From the NCBI RefSeq assembly GCF_900100605.1, contig NZ_FNCN01000011.1:1-64000 (forward strand): a DNA stretch of 64,000 nucleotides, given 5' to 3'. Of the stretch, positions 29,935 to 38,506 are shown one piece after another (position 1 is the stretch's first letter; each line of letters starts with the position of its first letter). Made by a program: the position numbers and the translations under genes. Below the pieces are notes generated by a model, which saw only the letters and a list, made by a program, of their open reading frames with translations, was not told where the DNA came from and did not search any database. This stretch comes from Sinosporangium album (lineage in GTDB: Bacteria > Actinomycetota > Actinomycetes > Streptosporangiales > Streptosporangiaceae).

Positions 29935-30244
29935 GCTGGTTCCACTGTTCTTCGCACCTCAGCTTTTCGCCCGGGTGGTGCGCACGCCCGCGCTTGGCGG
30001 GGAGTGCAGCACTGCGGAAACGAGAAGTAGTGCCGCTCGCTGTGACGTGGTGGGGGTTCGTCGGGGTGGAAGTCGAGGCGGCTCACGGGGTGAGCCGTAT
30101 GAGCGTCTCGTGGGCCGTTCGGTTGATGCGGTCGACGACTGTAGCGTCGACCTCGGGGTATGCCCCGCGTAGCGGTCGAGCATCGGTGATACTACACTGC
30201 ACCGAGTAGTGCAATTTAGCAAGACTCTGGCGGAAGGACGTGGG
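29935..30244. promoter_or_regulatory. Divergent region between XRE-type and TetR-type genes with an operator-like repeat
   Basis: This 310-bp gap holds no supported gene. At 30196-30215 an imperfect inverted repeat, actgcac-cgagta-gtgcaat, lies 30 bp before the TetR start; a TetR dimer site with this spacing is plausible and would give autoregulation. Nothing else definite is visible. Confidence 0.5.
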
Positions 30245-30862
30245 ATGACAGCCGTCGAACAGTCGCGTAGGCGAGGGCGTTCGGAGCAGAAGCACACGGC
30301 TGTGCTCGACGCGGCGCAAGCCCTGTTCCTCGCGGACGGCTACGAGCGGACGAGCGTCGACGCCATCGCGGCCCGTGCGGAGGTGTCGAAGAGGACGGTG
30401 TACGACCACTTCGGTGACAAGGAGCGGATCTACGGCGCGGTGATGGACCGGGTGTCGGAGAGGCTCCTGGTCACCGTCAAGGCGGCGATCGAGGAGGAGC
30501 TGCCGGAAGGCTGCGATCTGCGGTCGGGGCTGCTCTCGTTCGCGCGTCGTGTCGCCACGGATACGTTCTCGTCATCCGACTTCACGCTGTTTCGGAGACT
30601 CCTCGGCATGAGCATAGGCAAGCGCCGCATCACCGGCTCCGTGCGGAACGCGCCGAAAGAGCTCTTCGTGGGGCGCATGGCTTCCTTCTTCAAGGCCGGC
30701 GCCATCATCACGGAGAACCCTTGGCGCGCCGCGGAGCATTTCATCGCGCTCACGTTCCTGCTCGCCCTCGACACGCTCGACCCCGCCGTGGAGGGCGCGT
30801 GGAATGAGGTGGACGAGGTCCTCGTCGACGGTGTGGACACGTTCCTCCGCGCCTACACCTGA
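30245..30862 (+). CDS. TetR-family transcriptional regulator
   Basis: A 205-residue repressor-type protein. The HTH is textbook: LDAAQALFLADGYERTSVDA then IAARAEVSKRTVYDHFGDKE (about residues 21-60). ATG 30245 has ggaagga 7 nt upstream; an earlier in-frame ATG at 30209 lies inside the putative operator and is unlikely. The C-terminal ligand domain resembles the AefR/TetR_C-33 type. It faces the SDR gene convergently and may control the SDR-ferredoxin-thiolase genes or the pathway as a whole through a CoA-ester ligand. Confidence 0.88.
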   Translation: MTAVEQSRRRGRSEQKHTAVLDAAQALFLADGYERTSVDAIAARAEVSKRTVYDHFGDKERIYGAVMDRVSERLLVTVKAAIEEELPEGCDLRSGLLSFARRVATDTFSSSDFTLFRRLLGMSIGKRRITGSVRNAPKELFVGRMASFFKAGAIITENPWRAAEHFIALTFLLALDTLDPAVEGAWNEVDEVLVDGVDTFLRAYT

Positions 30863-30865
30863 GTA

Positions 30866-30937
30866 CGGCTCGGCGCCGGCGCCACGCCCGCGTCACTGCA
30901 GTGCGGTTCGGCGCCAGCGCCACGCCCGCGTCACTGC
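30866..30937. repeat. 34-bp direct repeat spanning the SDR stop
   Basis: Two copies of a 34-bp sequence (30866-30899 and 30904-30937, two mismatches, period 38 bp) lie between the convergent TetR and SDR genes. The second copy contains the SDR stop codon, so a piece of the gene end has been tandemly duplicated. Both copies contain the short inverted repeat ggcgcc. Confidence 0.85.
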
Positions 30938-31695
30938 GGGGCCATGCGGATTCCACCGTCGAGCCGGATCGTCTCCCCGTTGATCATCGGGTTCTCCAGC
31001 ACGTGTACGGCCAGCGCCGCATACTCGTCGGGTGCCCCGAGCCTGCTGGGATGCGGCACCATCCGCCCGAGGGAATCGCGCACGTTCTGGGGGAGCCGTG
31101 CCAGGAGCGGGGTGTCGAAGATGCCTGGAGCGATCGTCGCGACACGGATCAGCTTCGACGCGAGATCACGCGCCGCGACCAGCGTCATCCCGACGACCCC
31201 CGCCTTCGCCGACGCGTACGGGATCTGGCCGATCTGGCCTTCCCACGCCGCCACGGAAGCGGTCAGCACGATCGCTCCACGCTCCCCACCGACCGGGTCG
31301 GTGGCGGCCATCCGGGCCGCCGCCAGCCGTAGAACGTTGAATGAGCCGACCAGATTCAGGTTGACGATCGCGGCGTAGTCTTCAAGGGAACCCGCGCTGC
31401 CGTCCTTGCGAAGGATCCGCATGGCGTGCCCGCGGCCCGCGCAATGCACGACGGCGCGCAGCGGGCCGAGTTCCTCGGCCGCGTCGAGCGCGGGAGCGAC
31501 CCCCTCCTCCGTCGTCACATCACCGGGCACGAAGACGGCGCCATCGCCGATCTCCGCTGCCGCGGAGGCCCCCCCGGATGCCTCCAGGTCGAGCAGCACC
31601 ACCCGGGCGCCCGCATGGACGAGACGGCGCGCCGTCGCGAGGCCGAGCCCCGACCCGCCGCCCGTCACGACAGCCGAGATCCCTGAAATATCCAC
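30931..31695 (-). CDS. SDR family 3-hydroxyacyl-CoA dehydrogenase-like (HSD17B10 type)
   Basis: A 254-residue [23 protein letters not shown] binds [13 protein letters not shown] has the NAD-selecting Asp, and Ser-Tyr-Lys are in [10 protein letters not shown] and [11 protein letters not shown]. The insertion [19 protein letters not shown] before helix 4 and the end [13 protein letters not shown] match type-2 hydroxyacyl-CoA dehydrogenases. GTG 31695 has an ideal aaggag 6 nt upstream, better than the ATG at 31710. It would oxidise 3-hydroxyacyl-CoA to 3-ketoacyl-CoA ahead of the thiolase at 32147. Confidence 0.88.
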   Translation of the reverse strand: MDISGISAVVTGGGSGLGLATARRLVHAGARVVLLDLEASGGASAAAEIGDGAVFVPGDVTTEEGVAPALDAAEELGPLRAVVHCAGRGHAMRILRKDGSAGSLEDYAAIVNLNLVGSFNVLRLAAARMAATDPVGGERGAIVLTASVAAWEGQIGQIPYASAKAGVVGMTLVAARDLASKLIRVATIAPGIFDTPLLARLPQNVRDSLGRMVPHPSRLGAPDEYAALAVHVLENPMINGETIRLDGGIRMAPQ

Positions 31696-31840
31696 TGCGT
31701 CTCCTTGCATAGTGTCGTGAACGTGCGGCGCGGCCCGAGGCGGTGATGTTTCAGCCGGGCATCGGGCGAAGCTCGCGTACCCCGTCGGACTCGCTGATCA
31801 GCGCGATCGGGGGCGAGCCCACCGCGCCGCCGAAAAGGGG

Positions 31841-32032
31841 CTAGTCCTCGATGCTGATCGCGCCCTTCGGGCAGGCCCGGAGGGCGTCCTCGACCTGGGG
31901 CCATACGGCTTGCGCCGGGGACTCGTCCAGCACGTAGAGGAAATTGTCGTCACGCACTTCGAACACCTCCGGCGCGATCTCCATGCACAGGGCATTGCTC
32001 TCGCAGAGGTCGTAGTCCACGGAAATCTTCAT
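31841..32032 (-). CDS. [3Fe-4S]-type ferredoxin
   Basis: A 63-residue ferredoxin with the Cys ligands of the 3Fe-4S class: YDLCESNALC (Cys-x5-Cys) near residues 9-15 and a later Cys-Pro in ALRACPKGAI. Short ferredoxins of this kind pass electrons to actinomycete P450s. The only P450 in the window is at 49771, 18 kb away, so partnership is possible but not shown by linkage. Length is typical. ATG 32032 is preceded by tgagg. Confidence 0.9.
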   Translation of the reverse strand: MKISVDYDLCESNALCMEIAPEVFEVRDDNFLYVLDESPAQAVWPQVEDALRACPKGAISIED

Positions 32033-32146
32033 GGCCTCATGGTGCACCGGTCGCCGTGCGTCAGCGTGACCGAACGAGTAGGAGCACCGCCACCACCACC
32101 TCAGGACGGCGGTCACGGCTCCCCGGTGGGCCGTCGTCTCAGCCGG

Positions 32147-33313
32147 TCACAGAAGTTCGACGACGGTGGCGTTCGCAGTGCCGCCGCCCTCGCACATGGT
32201 CTGCAGGCCGTAGTGAATGCCCCTGTCCCGCATGTGATGCAGCATCCGGGTCATCAGGATGGTGCCGGACGCGCCGAGAGGGTGGCCGACGGCGATCGCC
32301 CCGCCGAGCGGATTGAGGACCTCGTCGTCCACCCCGAATTCGGCCTGCCAGACCAGCGGGACCGGGGCGAAGGCCTCGTTGACCTCGAAGACCCCGATGT
32401 CCGAGACCGAAAGTCCGGCCTTCTTCAGCACCTTCCGGGTGGCCGGGAGCGGTCCGGTGAGCATCAACAGCGGGTCCGCGCCGGAGACCGCGCCGGCGTG
32501 GTAGCGGGCGATCGGGGTGAGCCCGAGTTCCTTCGCCTTCTCCGGGGTGGTGATCAGGATGGCCGAGGCGCCATCGGAGATCTGCGAGGCGTTGCCCGCA
32601 TGGATCAGTCCGTCGTCGCGGAAGGAGGGTTTGAGCTTTGCCAGCGTCTCGGCCGTGGTCCCGCGCCGGAGGCCCTCGTCCGCGGTGAACTCCGGCTTGC
32701 CCGGCACCGGGACGAGCTGCCCGTCGAAGGCGCCCGCGTCGATCGCGGCGGCCGCGAGCTCGTGGGAGCGCGCGGCGTACTCGTCGAGCCGCCGCCGGGA
32801 GAGGCCCCACCGCTGGGCGATCCGCTCGGCCCCGACGCCCTGGTTGAAATCCTCGTGGGGGAACTCGCCGCTGGTCAGGTCCGCTTCGTACCGGGCACGG
32901 GCCAGCGGTCCGTAGGGCCGGCCGAGGTCGCGGCCCGCGCCCAGCGGCACCCTGGTCATCGTTTCGACACCGCCCGCGACGACGACGTCGTACTGGCCGG
33001 CCATCACCATCCCGGCGGCGAAGTCGAAGGTCGACTGGCTCGACCCGCACGCGCGGTTCACCGTGACACCAGGGACGGTCTCCGGCCAGCCCGCGGCCAG
33101 AACGGCGTACCGGCCGATCTGCGCGGCCTGGTCGCCGACCTGGTTGACGCAGCCCCACAGGACGTCGTCGATCACCTCGGGGTCGATCCCGGTGCGCTCT
33201 CGCAGCGCCCGGAGCACATACGCGGACAGGTCGGCGGCGTGAACGTCGGCGAGAGATCCGTTGCGCTTTCCAATGGGGGTACGGACGGCGTCCACAATGA
33301 CGGCTTCAGGCAT
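32147..33313 (-). CDS. Acetyl-CoA C-acyltransferase (thiolase)
   Basis: A 388-residue degradative thiolase. It starts AVIVDAVRTPIGKRNGSLAD; nucleophile Cys in VNRACGSSQSTFDFAA (about residue 90); EVNEAFAPVPLVW; His in NPLGGAIAVGHPLGASG; second Cys in MCEGGGTANATVVEL near the C-terminus. All catalytic residues are present. It cleaves 3-ketoacyl-CoA with CoA in the last step of beta-oxidation. It lies in a minus-strand block with the ferredoxin and SDR, and is divergent from the enoyl-CoA hydratase gene across 229 bp. Confidence 0.94.
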   Translation of the reverse strand: MPEAVIVDAVRTPIGKRNGSLADVHAADLSAYVLRALRERTGIDPEVIDDVLWGCVNQVGDQAAQIGRYAVLAAGWPETVPGVTVNRACGSSQSTFDFAAGMVMAGQYDVVVAGGVETMTRVPLGAGRDLGRPYGPLARARYEADLTSGEFPHEDFNQGVGAERIAQRWGLSRRRLDEYAARSHELAAAAIDAGAFDGQLVPVPGKPEFTADEGLRRGTTAETLAKLKPSFRDDGLIHAGNASQISDGASAILITTPEKAKELGLTPIARYHAGAVSGADPLLMLTGPLPATRKVLKKAGLSVSDIGVFEVNEAFAPVPLVWQAEFGVDDEVLNPLGGAIAVGHPLGASGTILMTRMLHHMRDRGIHYGLQTMCEGGGTANATVVELL

Positions 33314-33542
33314 GGTTCCTCGAAATGCAGTCGGGGTGATTTGAGCAAAGGTACGACAACGCGCGACCATCGTCGCGATCGGGGGAGGAAGTTCACTTCG
33401 ATTAATGAGGGTCGGGCACCGGAACCCTTGGAATGCGCCCGGGCTACAGGGTGGCAGTACGGCTGATGGCATGGGCCGACTCTGTTTGGAAACGGCTCAC
33501 GTGCTGATACTCGGATCAGTTCCAACGGAGGTTCTGGTGAGG

Positions 33543-34352
33543 ATGAACGGCGGTAAACCAGATGTGCTGCTCGTTGAAGGCGACGGTCCGGTACGAACGG
33601 TAACGATGAATCGCCCCGCGCAACGCAATGCCGTCAACGAAGAGTTGCACGCCGCGCTGGCGGGAATATGGGGCCGGTTACGCGACGACGAGGAAGTCCG
33701 TGCGGTGGTCTTCACCGGGGCGGGAAAGGCATTTGCCGCCGGGGGCGACCTGGAGTACCTCGTCCGTGTCTCCAACGACCCGCAGTACCGCTATCGCACG
33801 ATGGCGGAGGCTCGGCGCATCGTGACCGAGATGCTGGCCTTCCCCAAGCCGATCATCGCCGCCGTGAACGGCCCGGCCGTCGGCTTGGGGTGCAGCCTGG
33901 CCGTGATGTCGGACGTCGTCTTCATGAGCGATCAGGCTTTTATGGCCGATCCGCACGTGAGCCTGGGTGTCGTCGCGGCCGACGGCGGCGTGCTGGCCTG
34001 GCCCCTCATGATGAGCCTGCTTCGCGCGAAGGAGTACCTCTTCACCGGCGACCGCATCGACGCCGTCACAGCCGAACGCATCGGGCTGGCGAACCACGTC
34101 GTGCCACATGACCAGGTCCTGCCTCGGGCGTACGAACTGGCCGAGCGGCTGGCGCGGCAGCCGCAGCAGGCACTGTGGGACACCAAACGCGCTCTCAACA
34201 TCCACATGGGCAAAGCGATCAGCAGCGTGATCGACTTCGCGTTCGCGTCCGAGAGCGAGACGTTCGCGCTCCCGGAGTTCGGGGCCTCGCTCAGGGCCTA
34301 CACCGCCCGGCAGGGCATCAGCGCCCCTGCCGCGGCGTCATCCACGTCGTGA
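33543..34352 (+). CDS. Enoyl-CoA hydratase/isomerase family protein
   Basis: About 269 residues of the crotonase fold: VRTVTMNRPAQRNAVNEELH at the start, oxyanion-hole segments AGGDLEYLV and NGPAVGLGCSLAVMSD, then LGVVAADGGVLAWPLMMSLL. The residue at the usual second Glu is in a variant context (VSLGVVAADGG), so hydration, isomerisation or another crotonase reaction are all possible. The start may be ATG 33543 or GTG 33537; cggagg lies upstream of both. It opens the long plus-strand operon ending at 41305. Confidence 0.88.
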   Translation: MNGGKPDVLLVEGDGPVRTVTMNRPAQRNAVNEELHAALAGIWGRLRDDEEVRAVVFTGAGKAFAAGGDLEYLVRVSNDPQYRYRTMAEARRIVTEMLAFPKPIIAAVNGPAVGLGCSLAVMSDVVFMSDQAFMADPHVSLGVVAADGGVLAWPLMMSLLRAKEYLFTGDRIDAVTAERIGLANHVVPHDQVLPRAYELAERLARQPQQALWDTKRALNIHMGKAISSVIDFAFASESETFALPEFGASLRAYTARQGISAPAAASSTS

Positions 34353-34387
34353 CGAAAGTCGTGACGAAACAAGAGGAGAGACGAATC

Positions 34388-35605
34388 ATGGATATTTCGC
34401 TCGACTGGCTGGTCTCGGTCGACGACCACGTGCTTGAGCCGCCGCATGTCTGGCAGGACCGGCTGCCGGCCGCGTTCCGGGAGGCCGGCCCGCGGATGGT
34501 GCGGGACGACCAGGGCGAAGCGTGGGTCTTCGAGGGCAAGCGGATGCCGACCACCGGACTCTCCGCCGCCGCAGGTAAGAAGAGGGAGGAGTTCAGCCCG
34601 CTCCCGGTGACCTATGACGACATGCGGCCGGGGTGTTATGACCCGGCCGCGCGTATCGAGGACATGAACCGCGCCGGGGTGCTGGCCTCGCTGTCGTTCC
34701 CGTCCTTTCCGAGGTTCTGCGGCCAGACGTTCACCGAGGCCAGTGACCGCGAGCTCGGACTGCTCTGCGTCAAGGCCTACAACGACTGGATGATCGAGGA
34801 GTGGTGCGGCACGGCGCCGGACCGCCTGGTCCCGATGATCATCCTTCCGCTGTGGGACCCGCATCTCGCCGCCCAGGAGATCGAGCGCACCGCGGCGATG
34901 GGCGCCAAGGCGATCGCCTTCAGTGAGAATCCGTACCAGCTGGGCCTGCCGTCCATCCACGACCGGAGCGGCTACTGGGAGCCGATGATCGCCGCGGCGG
35001 CCGAGACGGAGATGCCGATCTGCATGCACCTCGGCTCCTCCTCGAAGCTGCCCGCCACATCGCCCGAGATGCCGATGGCCGGTGTCATCGCGCTGACGCC
35101 CGTCGCCAGTACGGCTGCCGCATGCATCGACTGGCTCTTCAGCCCCTGGCTTTCGCGCTACCCCAACATCAAGCTGTGCCTGTCCGAAGGCGGCATCGGA
35201 TGGATCCCCTACGTGCTTGAGCGCTGCGACCACGTGGTCCAGGTGCACCGGGGCTGGGCCGCCAAGGGGGACTTCAGCGGAGATCTCACCACCGGCGCCG
35301 TCGACGACAGTGACCTCGGTGGCCTTGACATGTCCGTGATGCCGTCGGAACTGTTCCGGAAGCACATCTTCGGGTGCTTCATCGAGGACCCGTTCGGCGT
35401 CAGCGCCATCGAGAAGATCGGCGTGGACAACGTGATGATCGAGACCGATTACCCGCACACCGACTCGACCTGGCCGAACTCCATCGAAGTGGCCCACAAG
35501 CAGCTTGAGGGTCTTTCGGACGACGTGAAGCGCAAGGTTCTGCAGACCAATGCCGCGCGGGTGTTCCGCTTGGATCTGCCCGAGCCGCCCGCGACGCGCC
35601 AGTGA
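34388..35605 (+). CDS. Amidohydrolase-2 family protein (metal-dependent hydrolase/decarboxylase), copy 1
   Basis: A 405-residue TIM-barrel protein of the amidohydrolase-2 (ACMSD/gamma-resorcylate decarboxylase) group. The first metal motif is VSVDDHVLEPP (residues 10-20, Asp-x-His variant), later ligands are ICMHLGSS and the Asp in ETDYPHTDSTWP. VKAYNDWMIEEWCG and LFSPWLSRYPNIKLCLSEGG are family blocks. Related proteins are encoded at 43177 and 53673. Ring hydrolysis or decarboxylation of a CoA-free acid is plausible. Start ATG has gaggaga upstream; the stop overlaps the next gene (GTGA). Confidence 0.85.
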   Translation: MDISLDWLVSVDDHVLEPPHVWQDRLPAAFREAGPRMVRDDQGEAWVFEGKRMPTTGLSAAAGKKREEFSPLPVTYDDMRPGCYDPAARIEDMNRAGVLASLSFPSFPRFCGQTFTEASDRELGLLCVKAYNDWMIEEWCGTAPDRLVPMIILPLWDPHLAAQEIERTAAMGAKAIAFSENPYQLGLPSIHDRSGYWEPMIAAAAETEMPICMHLGSSSKLPATSPEMPMAGVIALTPVASTAAACIDWLFSPWLSRYPNIKLCLSEGGIGWIPYVLERCDHVVQVHRGWAAKGDFSGDLTTGAVDDSDLGGLDMSVMPSELFRKHIFGCFIEDPFGVSAIEKIGVDNVMIETDYPHTDSTWPNSIEVAHKQLEGLSDDVKRKVLQTNAARVFRLDLPEPPATRQ

Positions 35606-36504
35606 CCTTGGCCGCTCGTACGAACATGAAGGTCTGGCTTTCGCTGCCCTTCCTGCCCGCGGACGGTCTCCTGCGTCTGTCGGTCGCAGCCGAGGATGCC
35701 GGTGTCACCGGCGTCGCACTCTCGGACCACGTCTGTGTGCCGATCGACTTCTCGTCGCCGTATCCCTACGGCGGCGGGAAGCCGGTCGCCTTGCCGCCCG
35801 AGGCGGAGCTTCCCGATCCGCTTGTCGCCGCCGCCGGACTCGCCTCCGCGACGACGGGCCTCCGATTCATGACCGCGGTCCTCATCGCGCCGCTGCGGCA
35901 CCCGGTGCTGCTGGCGAAGCAGGTGGCCACGGTGTCGGCGATGAGCGGCGGGCGCTTCGACCTCGGCGTGGGCGTCGGCTGGCTCCGAGAGGAGTACGAG
36001 GCCTTGGGGCAGTCGAACTTCGATGACCGGGGGCGCGTCTTGAACGAGATGCTGCCGCTTCTGCGGCGGCTCTGGACCGGCGAGCCGGTCGCTCACGACG
36101 GCGACCACTTCTCCTTCGAAGCCGTCGCCGTGAATCCGGCCCCACAGGCGGACGTCCCGATCTTCGTCGGCGGAACGTCGAACGCCGCGCTCCGGCGCTG
36201 CGCGGCGTTCGCGGACGGCTGGGTGGGAGCGAACCATTCGGTCGAGGAGCTGGCCGGGATCGTCGGCAGGCTCGCCAAGGCACGCGCCGAAGCGGGCACC
36301 GAGGACCGCCCCTTCGAGATTCGGACCGGTATCCGGGGCACGGTGACGCGGGACCGATTGGACGCCCTCCGCGAGCTCGGTGTCGACTCCTTCCTGCTCG
36401 CGCCGTGGCAGATCGGAGAGCGGCGTGAGTCGATCTACGACCTTCCCGTGAACGTTATCGTCGACGCGCTTCCCGAGCTCGTCGAGTTGATCCGGACGGC
36501 GTAG
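35602..36504 (+). CDS. LLM-class F420-dependent oxidoreductase
   Basis: A 300-residue luciferase-like TIM barrel. It starts with KVWLSLPFLPADGLLRLSVA, then GVTGVALSDHVCVPIDFSSP, TTGLRFMTAVLIAPLRHPVL, and the phosphate-binding SGGRFDLGVGVGWLREEYEA. The pattern is that of F420-dependent actinomycete members rather than FMN luciferases. It could reduce or oxidise a ring or alcohol of the island's substrate. Translational coupling to the amidohydrolase (GTGA) implies consecutive function. Confidence 0.86.
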   Translation: MTLAARTNMKVWLSLPFLPADGLLRLSVAAEDAGVTGVALSDHVCVPIDFSSPYPYGGGKPVALPPEAELPDPLVAAAGLASATTGLRFMTAVLIAPLRHPVLLAKQVATVSAMSGGRFDLGVGVGWLREEYEALGQSNFDDRGRVLNEMLPLLRRLWTGEPVAHDGDHFSFEAVAVNPAPQADVPIFVGGTSNAALRRCAAFADGWVGANHSVEELAGIVGRLAKARAEAGTEDRPFEIRTGIRGTVTRDRLDALRELGVDSFLLAPWQIGERRESIYDLPVNVIVDALPELVELIRTA

Positions 36505-36518
36505 GAGCCACTTACCCG

Positions 36519-37673
36519 ATGGAACGAACAATTTTCGACGACGACCACGAACTCTTCCGGAAGTCGGTCCGATCCTTCATCTCGCGGGAGATCACGCCGC
36601 ACTTCGAGCGGTGGGAGCGCTCCGGCATCATCGACAAGGCCCTGTTCCGCAAGGCCGGGGATGCGGGAATTCTGGCGCTCGGCGTGCCTGGAGAGCTCGG
36701 AGGAGCGGGCCGGCTGGATTTCCGGTTCAACGCCGTCGTTCTGGAAGAGGTGTGCCGAGCCGGCGTGATGAACGCCGGTCTCGGCATCTCCACACACGCC
36801 GACGTCGTCGTGCCGTACTTCGTCCAGTACGGCACGCGGGAACAACAGGAACGCTGGTTGCCCGGCCTGAGTTCGGGAGAACTCGTCGGCGCCATCGCGA
36901 TGACCGAGCCGGACACCGGGTCGGATCTGGCGGCGATCTCCACGCGGGCCGTACGGGACGGCGACAGCTACGTCATCCGGGGCAGCAAGATCTTCATCTC
37001 GAACGGCATCAACAGCGATCTGGTGATCCTCGTGTGCCGCACCGGGTACAACGAGGCGGCTCAGCGGAACCTCAGCCTCGTCGTCGTGGAGACCGACCGG
37101 CAGGGATTCAGCCGGGGACGCAATCTCGACAAGGTCGGTCAGCACTCGGCCGACACGGCCGAGATGTTTCTGGACGATGTGGTGGTCCCGGTGGAGAACC
37201 TCCTTGGCGAGGAGGACCGCGGGTTCTACCACCTGGTGTCGATGCTCCCTCAGGAGCGCCTGTCGATCGCGGTGATGGCGTTGGCGCATGCGCAGGTCGC
37301 CTTCGAACAGACCCTCGCCTACTGCAAAGAGCGCCGCGCCTTCGGGCAGCCCATCGGCTCCTTCCAGAACTCCCGCTTCCAGCTCGCCACGATGCGTACC
37401 GAACTGGACATCGCCCAGGCCTTCGTTGACAAGCAACTCGCGGCTCACGTCGCGGGTGAGCTCTCCGCGGAGGAGGCGGCGCAGGCCAAGTGGTGGTGTG
37501 CCGAGCTCAATTCCCGCGTGTTGACGTCGTGCGTTCAGTTGCACGGCGCGTACGGATACATGGAGGAGTGCGCGGTCGCACGCGCCTGGCGGGACGGGCG
37601 TGCGATGTCGATCTACGGCGGCACCAACGAGATCATGAAGGAAATCATCGGACGCCGAATGCTGGGGGTCTGA
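36519..37673 (+). CDS. Acyl-CoA dehydrogenase
   Basis: A 384-residue FAD enzyme with IAMTEPDTGSDLAAISTRAV, KIFISNGINSDLVILVC, ERRAFGQPIGSFQNSRFQLA and YGGTNEIMKEIIGRRMLGV. At the classic catalytic Glu site (YEGT) it has Gly, as in long-chain and branched-chain members whose Glu comes from another helix. It introduces the alpha,beta double bond in a CoA thioester. Stop and the next start overlap (TGATG), coupling it to the enoyl-CoA hydratase. Confidence 0.93.
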   Translation: MERTIFDDDHELFRKSVRSFISREITPHFERWERSGIIDKALFRKAGDAGILALGVPGELGGAGRLDFRFNAVVLEEVCRAGVMNAGLGISTHADVVVPYFVQYGTREQQERWLPGLSSGELVGAIAMTEPDTGSDLAAISTRAVRDGDSYVIRGSKIFISNGINSDLVILVCRTGYNEAAQRNLSLVVVETDRQGFSRGRNLDKVGQHSADTAEMFLDDVVVPVENLLGEEDRGFYHLVSMLPQERLSIAVMALAHAQVAFEQTLAYCKERRAFGQPIGSFQNSRFQLATMRTELDIAQAFVDKQLAAHVAGELSAEEAAQAKWWCAELNSRVLTSCVQLHGAYGYMEECAVARAWRDGRAMSIYGGTNEIMKEIIGRRMLGV

Positions 37674-38506
37674 TGGACCTCGGTACGCCGAACCTCCGAT
37701 TCGAGCGGCGCGGCCCGATCGCCTGGTGCACGGTCGACAACCCCACGCAACGCAACGCCTTGTCGACGGCGATGTACCGGGGCCTCGGCCGGGCGGTCCA
37801 AGGTGTCGCGCGTGATCCCCGGCTTGAGGCACTGGTCATCACGGGCGTCGACGACGTGTTCATCGTCGGTGGCGACCCCGCCTCGCATGGCTCCGATGAC
37901 GCGCCGCCGGGCGACGGAGACCTGCCGTTCTCGCTGCTCCACCAGGGCGACGTCCCGGTCGTCGTCGCGATCAACGGCCATTGCCAGGCGAGCGGTCTCT
38001 GGCTCGCCGTACTCGCCGACGTGGCGGTCGTCAGCGAGCGGGCCCGCTTCCGGCTTCCGGAACTGCGGCTCGGTGTGGCAGCGCCCTGGAGCGCGGCATT
38101 GCTGCCTCCGGTGATCGGGCTCGCCAGAACGAAGGAGCTGGCGTTGACCTCCCGGTCGTTCAGCGCCGCCGAGGCGTACGCCATGGGCCTCGTCGCCAGG
38201 GTCGTCCCGCATGACGACCTCCACGATGAGGCCGAACGCACCGCGTACGAGCTCCTTGAGGCCGCCCCGGGAGCACGCGCGGCGTGGAAGCGGGCGGTAC
38301 ACACGCACATCGAACCGGTCGACGAACGATCTGTCGCGGCGTCGATCAGCACGACCGAGGCGGAGGAAGGGTTCGCTGCCTTCGCCGAGCGGCGGCCTCC
38401 GTCGTGGTCGCGGGGCGTCGGACGAGAGAAGGACAGGAGGGGCAGCAATGGAAGGTTGGGGGAGCACCTCGACGGAGGGGCTGACGGCCGTCGGACTCCT
38501 GCGTGA
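37673..38506 (+). CDS. Enoyl-CoA hydratase/isomerase family protein
   Basis: A 277-residue crotonase-like protein: IAWCTVDNPTQRNALSTAMY, FIVGGDPASHG and NGHCQASGLWLAVLADVAVV form the oxyanion hole, LPELRLGVAAPWSAALLPPV the substrate side. The Gly-Gly of typical hydratases is Ala-Ser-Gly here, so the activity may differ. The last 59 bp overlap the CoA ligase gene, giving a non-conserved basic Gly-rich tail. It belongs to the ACAD-crotonase-ligase set. Confidence 0.85.
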   Translation: MDLGTPNLRFERRGPIAWCTVDNPTQRNALSTAMYRGLGRAVQGVARDPRLEALVITGVDDVFIVGGDPASHGSDDAPPGDGDLPFSLLHQGDVPVVVAINGHCQASGLWLAVLADVAVVSERARFRLPELRLGVAAPWSAALLPPVIGLARTKELALTSRSFSAAEAYAMGLVARVVPHDDLHDEAERTAYELLEAAPGARAAWKRAVHTHIEPVDERSVAASISTTEAEEGFAAFAERRPPSWSRGVGREKDRRGSNGRLGEHLDGGADGRRTPA

